DNA of 9,356 nt from Candidatus Saccharimonadota bacterium (GTDB lineage: Bacteria; Patescibacteriota; Saccharimonadia; Saccharimonadales; Saccharimonadaceae), in contig JAFWKB010000006.1 in assembly GCA_017511405.1 (NCBI GenBank), positions 1 to 9,356 on the forward strand, written 5' to 3'. Below are positions 1 through 7,004 of this stretch, piece after piece. Within the stretch, counting starts at the first letter, position 1; each line of letters starts with the position of its first letter. The position numbers and the translations under genes are program-made. The notes beneath the pieces were generated by a model, which saw only the letters and a program-made list of their open reading frames with translations, did no database searches and was not told the DNA's origin.

Positions 1-1
1 C

Positions 2-139
2 TACGTCGCCGTTGACGAAATCCCTAAGGTCAAATCTGGCCGCGGTCTCGTTCTAATCTCAACTTCCAAGGGAATCATGACCGGGCAAGAGGCTGTCAAG
101 AATCGTCTTGGCGGAGAACTCCTCGTCAAAGTTTGGTAA
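2..139 (+). CDS. rpsH: 30S ribosomal protein S8, C-terminal end (5' truncated by window edge)
   Basis: The frame starting at base 2 is open from the window edge to a TAA at 137-139 and encodes 45 residues. They begin YVAVDEIPKV, contain LISTSKGIMT and end GGELLVKVW. This matches the C-terminal domain of S8, whose hallmark is a Ser-Thr-Ser-Lys-Gly (STSKG) motif followed by a GGE-x4-W/A terminus. S8 binds the central domain of 16S rRNA and helps assemble the small-subunit platform. The N-terminal two thirds lie outside the window. In most bacteria rpsH sits inside the spc operon and is followed by rplF. Here a terminator follows 15 bp after the stop and the next gene is convergent, so this S8 gene ends its transcription unit. 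Identification is by motif memory over a short fragment. Confidence 0.88.
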   Translation, partial: YVAVDEIPKVKSGRGLVLISTSKGIMTGQEAVKNRLGGELLVKVW

Positions 140-153
140 TCGAAAACCACCAC

Positions 154-183
154 AAAAAAGTAGCCGTTTCGAGCTACTTTTTT
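154..183 (+). terminator. Rho-independent terminator, probably bidirectional (rpsH / fic)
   Basis: AAAAAAGTAGC (154-164) and GCTACTTTTTT (173-183) form a perfect 11-bp stem with an 8-nt loop. The 3' arm ends in a T-run. The 5' arm starts with an A-run, so the minus strand carries the same layout. It lies 15 bp after the rpsH stop and about 35 bp beyond the stop of the convergent Fic gene, and so can end both transcripts. Confidence 0.9.
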
Positions 184-196
184 GTTACCCACGTTT

Positions 197-206
197 CTTT
201 ATAAAG
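197..206. promoter_or_regulatory. Single CTTTATAAAG palindrome (operator-like) downstream of fic
   Basis: This is an exact copy of the 10-bp palindrome that occurs in pairs at the fic and gltX promoters. Here it is alone, between the terminator and the fic stop codon, with no promoter visible beside it. It could be an extra binding site for the same regulator or a chance occurrence. Confidence 0.4.
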
Positions 207-218
207 TTTCTCCGGCTT

Positions 219-1139
219 TTATATACCAAGTTTTTCGGCTGTAGAAATAATCTCCTCGGAAATAAAAAGCTCCAAAGGATCAGACAAATCCCGCGTTTGG
301 GCAAGTTCAAGATATTTATAATAAGCTAGTCGACGAGACTTCCGAAGCACCGGCGGAACAAGCCCAAATTTGAGCGCCATAGCAAAAAGTAATAGCCTCC
401 CCTCTCGCCCATTTCCGTCGGAAAAAGGGTGAATTCGCTCAAATTCCGCATGAAGTGAAGCAAGAGCATGAATCTTGTCCAAAGTTTCCTCATTGGCCTT
501 TTTCGACCAAAGCTTAACTAGCTCAGGAACTTTCATATAGTTCGCAAGCGGAACAAAAGAACCCCGAATCCGAACCCCATGCTCCCGAAAATTCCCCGCA
601 TCAGAAATAATCCCGTTCATAAGTCGAAGATGGACCGCCTTAATCAAATCCACGGAAAATTCAAAGTTTTCTCCCTGTTCTTCAAGCTCGTCAAGGAGAA
701 AATAAAGAGCAGTTTGATGATTTATCGCCTCGCGTTGTTCGAGAGAAGTACGATTCTTAAGCGTTTGGTTTTGAAAAACAACCGCCTCGACATCTTTCTC
801 CGTCATAGTCGACCCCTCCGTTGCATTGGAATGATAGGTAAAGGATGTCGTAAAATGTTCAAGTAAGGTTTTATCGGAAATCAGCTTCCTCGCTGAACAC
901 CGTGTTGCTTCGGCGGCCTTCTTCATTTCTTTGAGACGATTTTCGTCTATTGCGTCCGCGCCGAGAACCTCGCTCGCAAGTTCATCGATTTTCTCGCGCG
1001 CAGCCTCCCGTGGTGAAGCCTTCTGGTTTACCCAACTGTTGAGCGAAACAAAAGAAACATCAAGATGTTTAGCTAAAGTTTCCTGCGACCATCCCGTCGC
1101 GGAAAGGAGTTTTTGTAGTTTTAAACTATAGTCTTCCAT
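219..1139 (-). CDS. HTH-Fic protein: Fic/DOC AMP-transferase with N-terminal helix-turn-helix
   Basis: This is a 306-residue protein. Residues about 8-40 (QKLLSATGWSQETLAKHLDV) resemble an XRE/Cro-type helix-turn-helix. The Fic core has the active-site loop HPFSDGNGREGR at 237-248, with catalytic His237 and the phosphate-anchoring Gly/Asn/Arg residues all present. SNATEG at 104-109 fits the inhibitory-helix motif [S/T]xxxE[G/N], placed N-terminal to the core, as in class II Fic enzymes. The family usually transfers AMP from ATP to a hydroxyl of a target protein, and the Glu108 helix keeps it off. I chose ATG at 1139 over the in-frame GTG at 1145 because the -10 box ends 1 nt before that GTG, which would place transcription start after it. 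No Shine-Dalgarno is visible, so the mRNA is probably leaderless. The HTH and the twin palindromes at its own promoter suggest autoregulation. The target protein is unknown. Confidence 0.9.
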   Translation of the reverse strand: MEDYSLKLQKLLSATGWSQETLAKHLDVSFVSLNSWVNQKASPREAAREKIDELASEVLGADAIDENRLKEMKKAAEATRCSARKLISDKTLLEHFTTSFTYHSNATEGSTMTEKDVEAVVFQNQTLKNRTSLEQREAINHQTALYFLLDELEEQGENFEFSVDLIKAVHLRLMNGIISDAGNFREHGVRIRGSFVPLANYMKVPELVKLWSKKANEETLDKIHALASLHAEFERIHPFSDGNGREGRLLLFAMALKFGLVPPVLRKSRRLAYYKYLELAQTRDLSDPLELFISEEIISTAEKLGI

Positions 1140-1146
1140 AACCACA

Positions 1147-1186
1147 AGTATATAAAACTTTATAAAGTTTGTAAATCTTTATAAAG
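1147..1186 (-). promoter_or_regulatory. fic promoter with twin palindromic operators
   Basis: On the minus strand, -35 TTTACA (1170-1175) and -10 TATACT (1147-1152) are separated by 17 bp. The -10 ends 7 nt before the ATG. Two exact CTTTATAAAG palindromes, at 1158-1167 and 1177-1186, lie in the spacer and just upstream of the -35. A dimer bound there would block RNA polymerase, so repression is the likely mode. The rest of the gap to the PEGA gene (1187-1277) shows no further signal. Confidence 0.72.
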
Positions 1187-1277
1187 TTTCTGCCCGACCT
1201 CCGTCTCGTTCAAACCCTAACCCCATACAAAATCACGCCCCCAAGAATCTTCCTTCTCAATCACCCCCTCGCGTTCC

Positions 1278-2783
1278 TTAATTAATCTTCTCTCTCGTAA
1301 GCGTCTCGCCTCTAAAATAATATAGCCATTTCCCAGAAATCACCGGTCTAAATTTCTCATTTACCCCCTCCTGAACTAGCTCTCTCCGATTAAGCCCATC
1401 AAAATCCACCACCTCAAATTTTCCATTTTCATCAATCTCATACCTCAAGAATTCATCCACCCAACCGCTCTTAACTCCCGCTTCGCTCAATTTCGCCAAC
1501 ATTCCGGCCTCCATATCGAATACCGCCTTCACCCCGTCTTCGCCACTCATCGAGAACACCATCCCCGCCCCTCTCTTTTCGAGCTTCAAAACCTCAAATC
1601 CAACCTCTCCTTCAAAAATCTTATCAACCACTCCCTTCTTTTCCGGCCACCGCTCCGAGCCATAAACCTCCAACTCTTCTCCTGTTGCAATCGCAAATAA
1701 CGATTCTTGGAAATATTTCATCGTCGCAATTTTCGCCGTCTCGCTTTTCACTCCGGCGACAAAATAAGTGTCTTCCGCCCCCATCCGATAAGCTCGAATC
1801 TGATACCCGAACTCCTCTTGTGGTTCCGCCTCGTCTCCGCTCAGCTCCTTCACCGTTTCTTCAATCTTCTCATCTTCTTTCGTCTTTTCATATTTAGAAA
1901 GATAGACCACCCTCTCTCCATCATTATCAAATCTAATCACCCCAGAAACAAGTGCTTCGCTCACTTTCTTTCCTCTCAAATCAAGCTCCCTAAGCTCACC
2001 GTTCTCTGTCAACATAATCAATCTCTCTCCGACCTCCGTCTCGAACCTAAGTGTTTTTATGGGAAGTTCTCCAGTCAAATCTTTTACCACGACCGACTCG
2101 GCCAAATTCTTTATATTAATCACCATCAGCTCACCATTAACCTTCGCAAGCACCCTCTCACTGTTTCCGCTCCACTCGATCTCCTCAAAACTCTCAATTT
2201 TCTCCAAAACCGTCTCCGCCTTAGTTTTCTCTGCCCCGTTAGTTTTTGTCGTCTCAAGCGACTTAACCGTCGTCCTATTATTATTAAGTTCCATCATATA
2301 TAGTTTTCCGCTCTGCACCAAAATCAGTTTCTCCATGTTCGGAGAAACCGTCGTTACACTTATTCCTTCAAATTTCGCTACCTCCTCCGGAGTTCTCTCA
2401 CTAAGGAACAGCCTCGGGTACGTTAATCTATATACAAGTCCTTCCTTAGTCTCAATTTTCTTTCTCCAAGAATCGTATCCGTCTTTCGTCAAAACAATCT
2501 CGTGCTCCCCAACACTAAGCGCCTTACTAGAATTGGTTCTCAATAAAAGTGGTGTCCCGCCATCTATCTCAATTGTCGCTCCGCTCGGAACAGAAGAAAT
2601 CTGCACGAGTCCCGTTCTTTCGATAAACTCCTCCTCCGTTCCAAGTTTTCTAAGATTAAAACTATATCCCGTCACAATCAGAGTCAAAAAAAACACCAAA
2701 CAAATAATCGAAAGAAACATAAAAGCTTCTGTTAAAATAATTTTTATTTTACGAAATTTTTGTATTCGTTCTCGTTCGTCCAT
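1278..2783 (-). CDS. Membrane-anchored PEGA-domain protein with predicted extracytoplasmic beta-rich domain
   Basis: This is a 501-residue protein. A charged N-terminus (1-14) precedes one membrane helix at about 15-40 (IILTEAFMFLSIICLVFFLT), so the rest should face outside. Residues about 58-122 form a PEGA-like domain: SSVPSGATIEIDGG at 63-76, then a GEHEIVLTKDGYDSW stretch, typical of this cell-surface fold. The remaining 370 or so residues carry repeated beta-strand units of the type SPNMEKLILVQSGKLYMMEL, as in propeller or TolB-like sensors. No catalytic motif is visible. PEGA domains are known mainly as surface or peptidoglycan-associated modules, and a structural role is inferred. The ATG at 2783 lies 8 nt after a perfect TATAAT on the minus strand. 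Same orientation as fic, with 138 bp between them and no terminator seen, so read-through into fic is possible. Confidence 0.82.
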   Translation of the reverse strand: MDERERIQKFRKIKIILTEAFMFLSIICLVFFLTLIVTGYSFNLRKLGTEEEFIERTGLVQISSVPSGATIEIDGGTPLLLRTNSSKALSVGEHEIVLTKDGYDSWRKKIETKEGLVYRLTYPRLFLSERTPEEVAKFEGISVTTVSPNMEKLILVQSGKLYMMELNNNRTTVKSLETTKTNGAEKTKAETVLEKIESFEEIEWSGNSERVLAKVNGELMVINIKNLAESVVVKDLTGELPIKTLRFETEVGERLIMLTENGELRELDLRGKKVSEALVSGVIRFDNDGERVVYLSKYEKTKEDEKIEETVKELSGDEAEPQEEFGYQIRAYRMGAEDTYFVAGVKSETAKIATMKYFQESLFAIATGEELEVYGSERWPEKKGVVDKIFEGEVGFEVLKLEKRGAGMVFSMSGEDGVKAVFDMEAGMLAKLSEAGVKSGWVDEFLRYEIDENGKFEVVDFDGLNRRELVQEGVNEKFRPVISGKWLYYFRGETLTREKIN

Positions 2784-2791
2784 TTACCTAA

Positions 2792-2797
2792 ATTATA
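2792..2797 (-). promoter_or_regulatory. -10 box of the PEGA gene promoter
   Basis: A perfect TATAAT on the minus strand ends 8 nt before the ATG at 2783, implying an almost leaderless transcript. No convincing -35 is visible at 17 bp. It lies in the divergent gap shared with the gene starting at 2894. Confidence 0.65.
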
Positions 2798-2816
2798 CCA
2801 TTAAAACTTAGAAAAA

Positions 2817-2829
2817 AATAGCTCTTGCT
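2817..2829 (+). repeat. 13-bp repeat AATAGCTCTTGCT, copy 1 (candidate upstream element)
   Basis: The same 13-mer occurs at 5368-5380. Both copies lie upstream of plus-strand genes for one-pass membrane proteins (65 bp from the start here, 33 bp there). TTGCT could serve as a -35-like box, but no well-spaced -10 is clear. Confidence 0.35.
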
Positions 2830-2893
2830 TTTAAAATACGCTTAATGTTATTATTAAAATAAGAACTATAAAAAGCGAGGTAATAAAAAGTTT

Positions 2894-3823
2894 ATGGATA
2901 ATAATTCCGACGCCGCGAAAGCTAACCTTTCCAGTTCCGCGTCCCATCTCCGTGTCCAAAGATCTACGACTTTGAACCGAAAATATGTTAAAAAACCTGG
3001 AAAAGAAGAAGCTGCTACCCTTGATTCGGTTGCTCGTCGCCGTGCCGAAGATCTGAAGCGTCGCCAAGCCCTCGCCGATAAAATCAACCGTGAACGTCTC
3101 GCTGCCCTAAAGGCCGGAAAGTCTTTAAAAACAACTCGCGCCGCTTCTGTTCCTGTCGCGGTCCAGTCCGCTCCGTCGGTCCCTGCTTCCGCTCCCGAGC
3201 CGCCTAAACCTCTATCTGCGACAATTGAGAAAAATCTCGTTTCCTCGAAAGCTCCGGAAAAACCCGCGAAAGACATCCGCGAAAGCGCCGTCCAAGCCGC
3301 GATTAAATCCGTCGACTCGATAGAAACCGAAACTTCCTCCGCCCCAATCACCACGAAAAAATCTTTCGGCGCTAAAAAGGTCTTACTCGCTTTCGGCTGT
3401 GCCGCCGTTGCCGTCGGAATAATCGGCTATTTTGTCTCCACTAACACTCCCGACCTCTCCGTCCGCGTTGCCGCTATGCAATCCGGAATTGAAGCCGCCT
3501 ACCCTTCCTATGTTCCTCGCGGTTACACCCTTTCTGACATCGTCTCCGAAGAAGGAAAGCTCGATATGACTTTTACAAACTCTGAGAATGCTTCCTTTAA
3601 CTTAACTGAAGAAAAATCTGCCTGGGACAACGACACTCTGGAAAACAACTACGCAAAACCGACCTGGAACACAAACTACACCATCATCCGCGAACAGGGA
3701 ATCACCATCTTCATCTCCGGCTCCGATGCTGCTTGGGTTAATGGCGGAATCCTTTATAAACTCTCCTCCTCCGGGAACAATCTCACCAAGAAACAAATCA
3801 AGTCCATCGTCACCTCCCTCTAA
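2894..3823 (+). CDS. Single-pass membrane protein with DUF4367-like C-terminal domain
   Basis: This is a 309-residue protein. Residues 1-160 are probably cytoplasmic: a basic, possibly helical stretch (RRRAEDLKRRQALADKINRE, 48-67) followed by a Pro/Ala/Ser-rich linker (about 85-125). A membrane helix spans about 162-182 (KVLLAFGCAAVAVGIIGYFV). The outer domain, about 195-309, reads SYVPRGYTLSDI, then MTFTNSENASFNL, then TIFISGSDAAWVNGGILYKL. This resembles the DUF4367/RsgI- or MucB-type domains that often act as ligand or envelope sensors. No enzyme motif is visible. A weak GAGG lies 13 nt before the ATG, so this gene may be leadered, unlike its neighbours. It is divergent from the PEGA gene and ends just before the gltX operators. 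The function is unknown, and the DUF4367 link rests on pattern memory. Confidence 0.75.
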   Translation: MDNNSDAAKANLSSSASHLRVQRSTTLNRKYVKKPGKEEAATLDSVARRRAEDLKRRQALADKINRERLAALKAGKSLKTTRAASVPVAVQSAPSVPASAPEPPKPLSATIEKNLVSSKAPEKPAKDIRESAVQAAIKSVDSIETETSSAPITTKKSFGAKKVLLAFGCAAVAVGIIGYFVSTNTPDLSVRVAAMQSGIEAAYPSYVPRGYTLSDIVSEEGKLDMTFTNSENASFNLTEEKSAWDNDTLENNYAKPTWNTNYTIIREQGITIFISGSDAAWVNGGILYKLSSSGNNLTKKQIKSIVTSL

Positions 3824-3825
3824 AT

Positions 3826-3874
3826 CTTTATAAAGTTCTCGAACCTTTATAAAGATTCTACAAAGTGTTATAAT
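3826..3874 (+). promoter_or_regulatory. gltX promoter with twin palindromic operators
   Basis: Two exact CTTTATAAAG palindromes (3826-3835 and 3845-3854) have starts 19 bp apart, the same spacing as at the fic promoter. A TGTTATAAT extended -10 follows, with TATAAT at 3869-3874. The second palindrome covers the expected -35 position, so binding should compete with RNA polymerase. The -10 ends 10 nt before the gltX ATG. Confidence 0.72.
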
Positions 3875-3884
3875 TATTCTTAAT

Positions 3885-5372
3885 ATGGATAAAATTATCA
3901 CACGTTTTGCCCCCTCCCCTACGGGCTATATTCACATCGGGAACGTAAGAAGCGCTATTTTTCCTTACCTCGCCGCTAAACAATCCTCCGGAAAGTTTAT
4001 CCTCCGTATTGAAGATACTGACCGCTCTCGTTTTGTCGACGGCGCAACCGACTTAATTATGGAAACCTTGCGTTGGCTCGGTTTAGAGTGGGATGAAGGT
4101 CCTGAAATCGGCGGACCGAACGCCCCTTATTTCCAAAGTGAACGTAAAGAAATTTACCAAGATTGGGCCAAAAAACTCTTAAAATCCGGCCGCGCCTATA
4201 TCGACGATACTTCCTCCGAAACCATCGATGAATATCGAAAAACCGACAACGCAAAGAAAATCCCTTTTCTCTACCGAAACCACCGCCCCGCCTCTGCCGA
4301 CCTCTCTCCTGAAGAATCCCTAAAACTCTGGAAAGAGGGCACACCAATCCGCTTCAAATCCGACCCGAAGCCTCGCTCCTGGAAGGACGAGGTCATGGGC
4401 GACCTTTCTGCCGGCCCCGAGGTCCAAGACGATATTATTTTGATTAAAAAAGACGGCCTTCCGACCTATAATTTCGCCCATATCGTTGACGATACCTTAA
4501 TGAATATTAATATGGTTGCCCGCGGCGTCGAATATCTTTCTAGCACCCCAAATTACCTTGCTCTCTACGAAGCTCTCGATGTTAAAAAACCACTTTTCGT
4601 TTCTCTCCCTCACATCCTCGCTCCTCAAGGCAACAAAAAGCTTTCCAAGCGCGACGGTGCTAAATCCGTCACCGAATATCGCGCCGATGGTATTCTCCCG
4701 GAGGCGATGTTGAACTACCTCGCCTGCCTCGGCTGGAACGACGGAACCGAACAAGAAATCTATACTAAAGACGAACTAATCGAAAGATTCTCTGTCTCCC
4801 GAATCCAAAATTCCGGCGCCCGCTTCGACGAAACCAAACTCCTCTGGATGAACGGCCAATGGATTAGAAAACTCGTCGACGAAGAGGGAATCGACAAATT
4901 CTTCCCCCGCACCCTCGATTTTTGGCCTGACTCCGCTAAGTCTTACGACGATGATTATAAAAAACGCGTCCTTGCGATAATCTACGACCGTCTTAAAACC
5001 CTCTCTGACCTTCGCGAGATGACCGATTATTTCTTCACCGACCCTAAAATCAACGTTGACCTCTTAACCTCGAATCGTTTTCTCAAAAAACTTTCCGAAG
5101 CCGAACTAGAATCCCTGCTCGAAACTACTATTTCCTCCCTTGAAACTATCTCGGAAGATTCCTGGAACGAAGAAACCCTTAAAAATACTCTTAACTCCCT
5201 TCTTGAAGCCACAAACAAAAAGCCTGCGGAACTTTTCTCTCTGATTCGTATTTCCGTCTCCTTCGCGCCTTTTTCTCCCGCTCTTGATTTAACCCTCTCC
5301 GTCCTCGGAAGAACAACCACCCTTTCTCGTCTCCGCGCCGTTAAGTCCGCCTTGCTCCTTGACGGGGAATAG
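3885..5372 (+). CDS. gltX: Glutamyl-tRNA synthetase (class I)
   Basis: This 495-residue protein is close to the usual GluRS length. It attaches glutamate to tRNA-Glu using ATP, in the cytoplasm. The N-terminus has FAPSPTGYIHIGN with the HIGH-type motif HIGN at 17-20. RIEDTDRSR follows, the glutamate-binding region typical of bacterial GluRS. GLPTYNFAHIVDD and ARGVEYLSSTPN are core Rossmann-fold signatures. The KMSKS loop is KLSKR at 252-256. The rest is the helical anticodon-binding region. The ATG at 3885 follows a TATAAT by 10 nt and no ribosome-binding site is visible, so a short leader or leaderless mRNA is likely. Many bacteria lacking GlnRS use a non-discriminating GluRS plus GatCAB; which type this is cannot be told here. 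The CTC-anticodon tRNA-Glu lies about 1.5 kb downstream. Transcription appears to be controlled by the same operators as fic. Confidence 0.96.
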   Translation: MDKIITRFAPSPTGYIHIGNVRSAIFPYLAAKQSSGKFILRIEDTDRSRFVDGATDLIMETLRWLGLEWDEGPEIGGPNAPYFQSERKEIYQDWAKKLLKSGRAYIDDTSSETIDEYRKTDNAKKIPFLYRNHRPASADLSPEESLKLWKEGTPIRFKSDPKPRSWKDEVMGDLSAGPEVQDDIILIKKDGLPTYNFAHIVDDTLMNINMVARGVEYLSSTPNYLALYEALDVKKPLFVSLPHILAPQGNKKLSKRDGAKSVTEYRADGILPEAMLNYLACLGWNDGTEQEIYTKDELIERFSVSRIQNSGARFDETKLLWMNGQWIRKLVDEEGIDKFFPRTLDFWPDSAKSYDDDYKKRVLAIIYDRLKTLSDLREMTDYFFTDPKINVDLLTSNRFLKKLSEAELESLLETTISSLETISEDSWNEETLKNTLNSLLEATNKKPAELFSLIRISVSFAPFSPALDLTLSVLGRTTTLSRLRAVKSALLLDGE

Positions 5373-5380
5373 CTCTTGCT
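5368..5380 (+). repeat. 13-bp repeat AATAGCTCTTGCT, copy 2
   Basis: Identical to 2817-2829. It overlaps the gltX stop codon and lies 33 bp before the next start. It is a candidate promoter element for the DUF3048 gene: TTGCTA at 5376-5381, with only an A-rich, weak -10 region at about 5399-5404. Confidence 0.35.
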
Positions 5381-5412
5381 AAAATTCGTCTTTTGTGCAA
5401 AAATAAAAGCAT

Positions 5413-6783
5413 ATGCAAAATGACGTCGCTCCAACCGTTGCTCCTTCGCCGTCCGCCGAAGAAGATCCCGCTAAGCTCGCTGAAGAGCTTGCAAAACGTC
5501 GTGCTAAAAACCTAACCCTCCCGAAAGAACCGGTCGACCCTGAGGAAGTGGAAGATACGGAAAAACCTGGAGACCCCCCGAAAAAGTCCAAGAAAAAACT
5601 CTTTATCGCTCTTTCGGTTATCTTCGTCCTTCTCCTTGCTGCCGGTGGCGGAACCGCCTATTATTTTCTCGTTTATAAACCCGAACAAGACAACCGTGTT
5701 GATGTTTCTCAAATAACCGAGAAAGCCCCCTCTGCCGACCCGGAAAAGAAAAAAGAAGAGCCCCCCAAAATCTACTCTCGTCTCTCCGGCGAGCCGATTT
5801 CCTCCGAAGCGGAAGATTCCGCTCCGACCTACTGCGTCCAAGTTCCTAACGGCGTCGATGGCGCTCGCCCCCAAGTCGGCCTAACCGACGCTAAAGTTGT
5901 TTTTGAGGCTATCGCCGAATCCGGCATTACTCGTTTCGCCGCCATCTTCCAAAACCCGCCCGCCGTAATCGGCCCGATTCGCTCTCTAAGAATTTATTAT
6001 TTGAACTGGGATACCCCCTTCGACTGTACCGTTGTTCATGCTGGCGGCGCCGACGATGCAATTGCCGCGCTTAAAACCTATGGTTCTCGCGACCTGTCCG
6101 AAGATATGTCTTACATGTGGCGCACTCAATCCACCTCCGCTCTTAACCGCCTTTGGAACAACCTCTTCACTTCTGGCGAACTCTTAAAAAACTTTAACGA
6201 TTCCAAGGGCTACCTTTCTTCCGACATTAAGGCCTTCCCGAGATTTTCTCCTTCCGATGCCGAAAAAAATAAAATCAATCTCCAAGCCGTCCATAAATTA
6301 AAAATTGACACTCCCTCGACCGGAAATACCGACGAACTTTCCCCTAAAGTTGCCCATTTCAGCTTCACCTTTGGCTTAATTCCGAACTTTAACCCTGTCT
6401 TCGACTATGACGCCGAAACGAATTCTTATCGCCGCAGTTACGAAACCGGCGCCCCTCACGAGGTTTACGATTGCGCCGGACAATCCGGAGAAATCGTTCC
6501 CGAAGCCGTCTGCACCCCTAAACAGCTTTCTCCCTCTGTCGTTATTGCTATGGTCGTCCAAGAAAAGAAAGCCGCCTACGACAATTACCACGAAGATATC
6601 GCTTCGATTGGTGCCGGCGATGCCTATATCTTCCAAAACGGCGATGTCATTAAGGGCACTTGGGAAAAATCCTCTCCAACGGAGCAAATTCTTTTCCGCA
6701 ATGAGGCCGGAGAAACCATCTCTCTCGTTCCTGGCCAAACCTGGATTTCCGCCGTCCCCGCCTATGGAAGCGTAAATTTCTAA
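5413..6783 (+). CDS. DUF3048 (YerB-family) membrane-anchored extracytoplasmic protein
   Basis: This is a 456-residue protein. The cytoplasmic part (1-60) is rich in Glu, Lys and Pro. A membrane helix spans about 63-87 (LFIALSVIFVLLLAAGGG onward), so residues 90-456 face outside. The DUF3048 N-terminal domain shows ARPQVGL (151-157), GITRFAAIF (171-179) and GPIRSLRIYYLNW (187-199), followed by VVHAGGADDA. The C-terminal domain ends with GDAYIFQNGDVIKGTWEK and LVPGQTWISAVP, characteristic of DUF3048_C. The family is widespread, usually as lipoproteins in Gram-positives. No biochemical role is firmly established that I know of, and an envelope function is inferred. Here the anchor is a transmembrane helix and no lipobox Cys is visible. 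It follows gltX by 40 bp and may be co-transcribed with it. Confidence 0.9.
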   Translation: MQNDVAPTVAPSPSAEEDPAKLAEELAKRRAKNLTLPKEPVDPEEVEDTEKPGDPPKKSKKKLFIALSVIFVLLLAAGGGTAYYFLVYKPEQDNRVDVSQITEKAPSADPEKKKEEPPKIYSRLSGEPISSEAEDSAPTYCVQVPNGVDGARPQVGLTDAKVVFEAIAESGITRFAAIFQNPPAVIGPIRSLRIYYLNWDTPFDCTVVHAGGADDAIAALKTYGSRDLSEDMSYMWRTQSTSALNRLWNNLFTSGELLKNFNDSKGYLSSDIKAFPRFSPSDAEKNKINLQAVHKLKIDTPSTGNTDELSPKVAHFSFTFGLIPNFNPVFDYDAETNSYRRSYETGAPHEVYDCAGQSGEIVPEAVCTPKQLSPSVVIAMVVQEKKAAYDNYHEDIASIGAGDAYIFQNGDVIKGTWEKSSPTEQILFRNEAGETISLVPGQTWISAVPAYGSVNF

Positions 6784-6831
6784 TTGCACCACAATAGAAG
6801 CGCATTACCACGAGCGAAGCCCTCTATTTTA

Positions 6832-6860
6832 TTGACGATGTCCAACCTTTATGCTAAAAT
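6832..6860 (+). promoter_or_regulatory. tRNA-Glu promoter
   Basis: TTGACG (6832-6837) and TAAAAT (6855-6860) are separated by exactly 17 bp. The -10 ends 8 nt before the mature tRNA 5' end. This is the cleanest -35/-10 pair in the window. Confidence 0.85.
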
Positions 6861-6868
6861 AACCCCAT

Positions 6869-6945
6869 GGTTCCGTCGTCTAGTGGTCCAGGACGTCTGG
6901 TTCTCATCCAGAAAATCGCGGGTTCGACTCCCGCCGGAATCACCA
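6869..6945 (+). tRNA. tRNA-Glu (anticodon CTC), CCA encoded
   Basis: A complete cloverleaf can be drawn. The acceptor is GGTTCCG (6869-6875) with CGGAATC (6935-6941) and contains one G-U pair. The anticodon stem is TCTGG/CCAGA around loop TTCTCAT, with anticodon CTC at 6903-6905. The T arm is CGGGTTCGACTCCCG. Discriminator A (6942) is followed by an encoded CCA (6943-6945). CTC reads GAG (glutamate), and the D-arm sequence GTCTAGTGGTCCAGGAC is typical of tRNA-Glu. It marks the border between conserved genes and the cassette array. Confidence 0.95.
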
Positions 6946-6952
6946 ATCCCTC

Positions 6953-6980
6953 GACCTCTTTATTTAGAAGGTCTTTTTTT
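6953..6980 (+). terminator. Terminator of the tRNA-Glu transcript
   Basis: GACCT (6953-6957) pairs with AGGTC (6969-6973), followed by seven T (6974-6980). The stem is short, but it lies 7 bp after the tRNA. Confidence 0.75.
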
Positions 6981-6989
6981 ATTCAATCC

Positions 6990-6998
6990 TGGTATAAT
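6990..6998 (+). promoter_or_regulatory. Extended -10 box upstream of cassette A
   Basis: TGGTATAAT fits an extended -10, with TATAAT at 6993-6998. The first ATG (7006) lies 7 nt further, the leaderless spacing seen at other genes here. However, that ATG opens a frame of 23 codons that does not match the FISUMP frame. Confidence 0.5.
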
Positions 6999-7004
6999 CT
7001 CCTC

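Noticed and set aside
2059..2811. 250-codon open frame on the plus strand opposite the PEGA gene
   Set aside because: It is Ser-rich and low in complexity, with no recognisable domain, and mirrors the codon bias of the real minus-strand gene.
2866..3354. 162-codon minus-strand frame opposite the DUF4367-like gene
   Set aside because: It is Arg/Ala-rich with no motif, and lies opposite a gene with clear membrane-protein organisation.
3885..5372. Alternative genetic code (UGA as glycine), as in some candidate phyla
   Set aside because: All clear genes close with TAA or TAG and contain no in-frame TGA, so the standard code explains everything; the window gives no support for recoding.
6407..6775. 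Alternative-frame open reading frame inside the DUF3048 gene
   Set aside because: It is Pro/Ser/Lys-rich shadow sequence overlapping the conserved DUF3048_C motifs.
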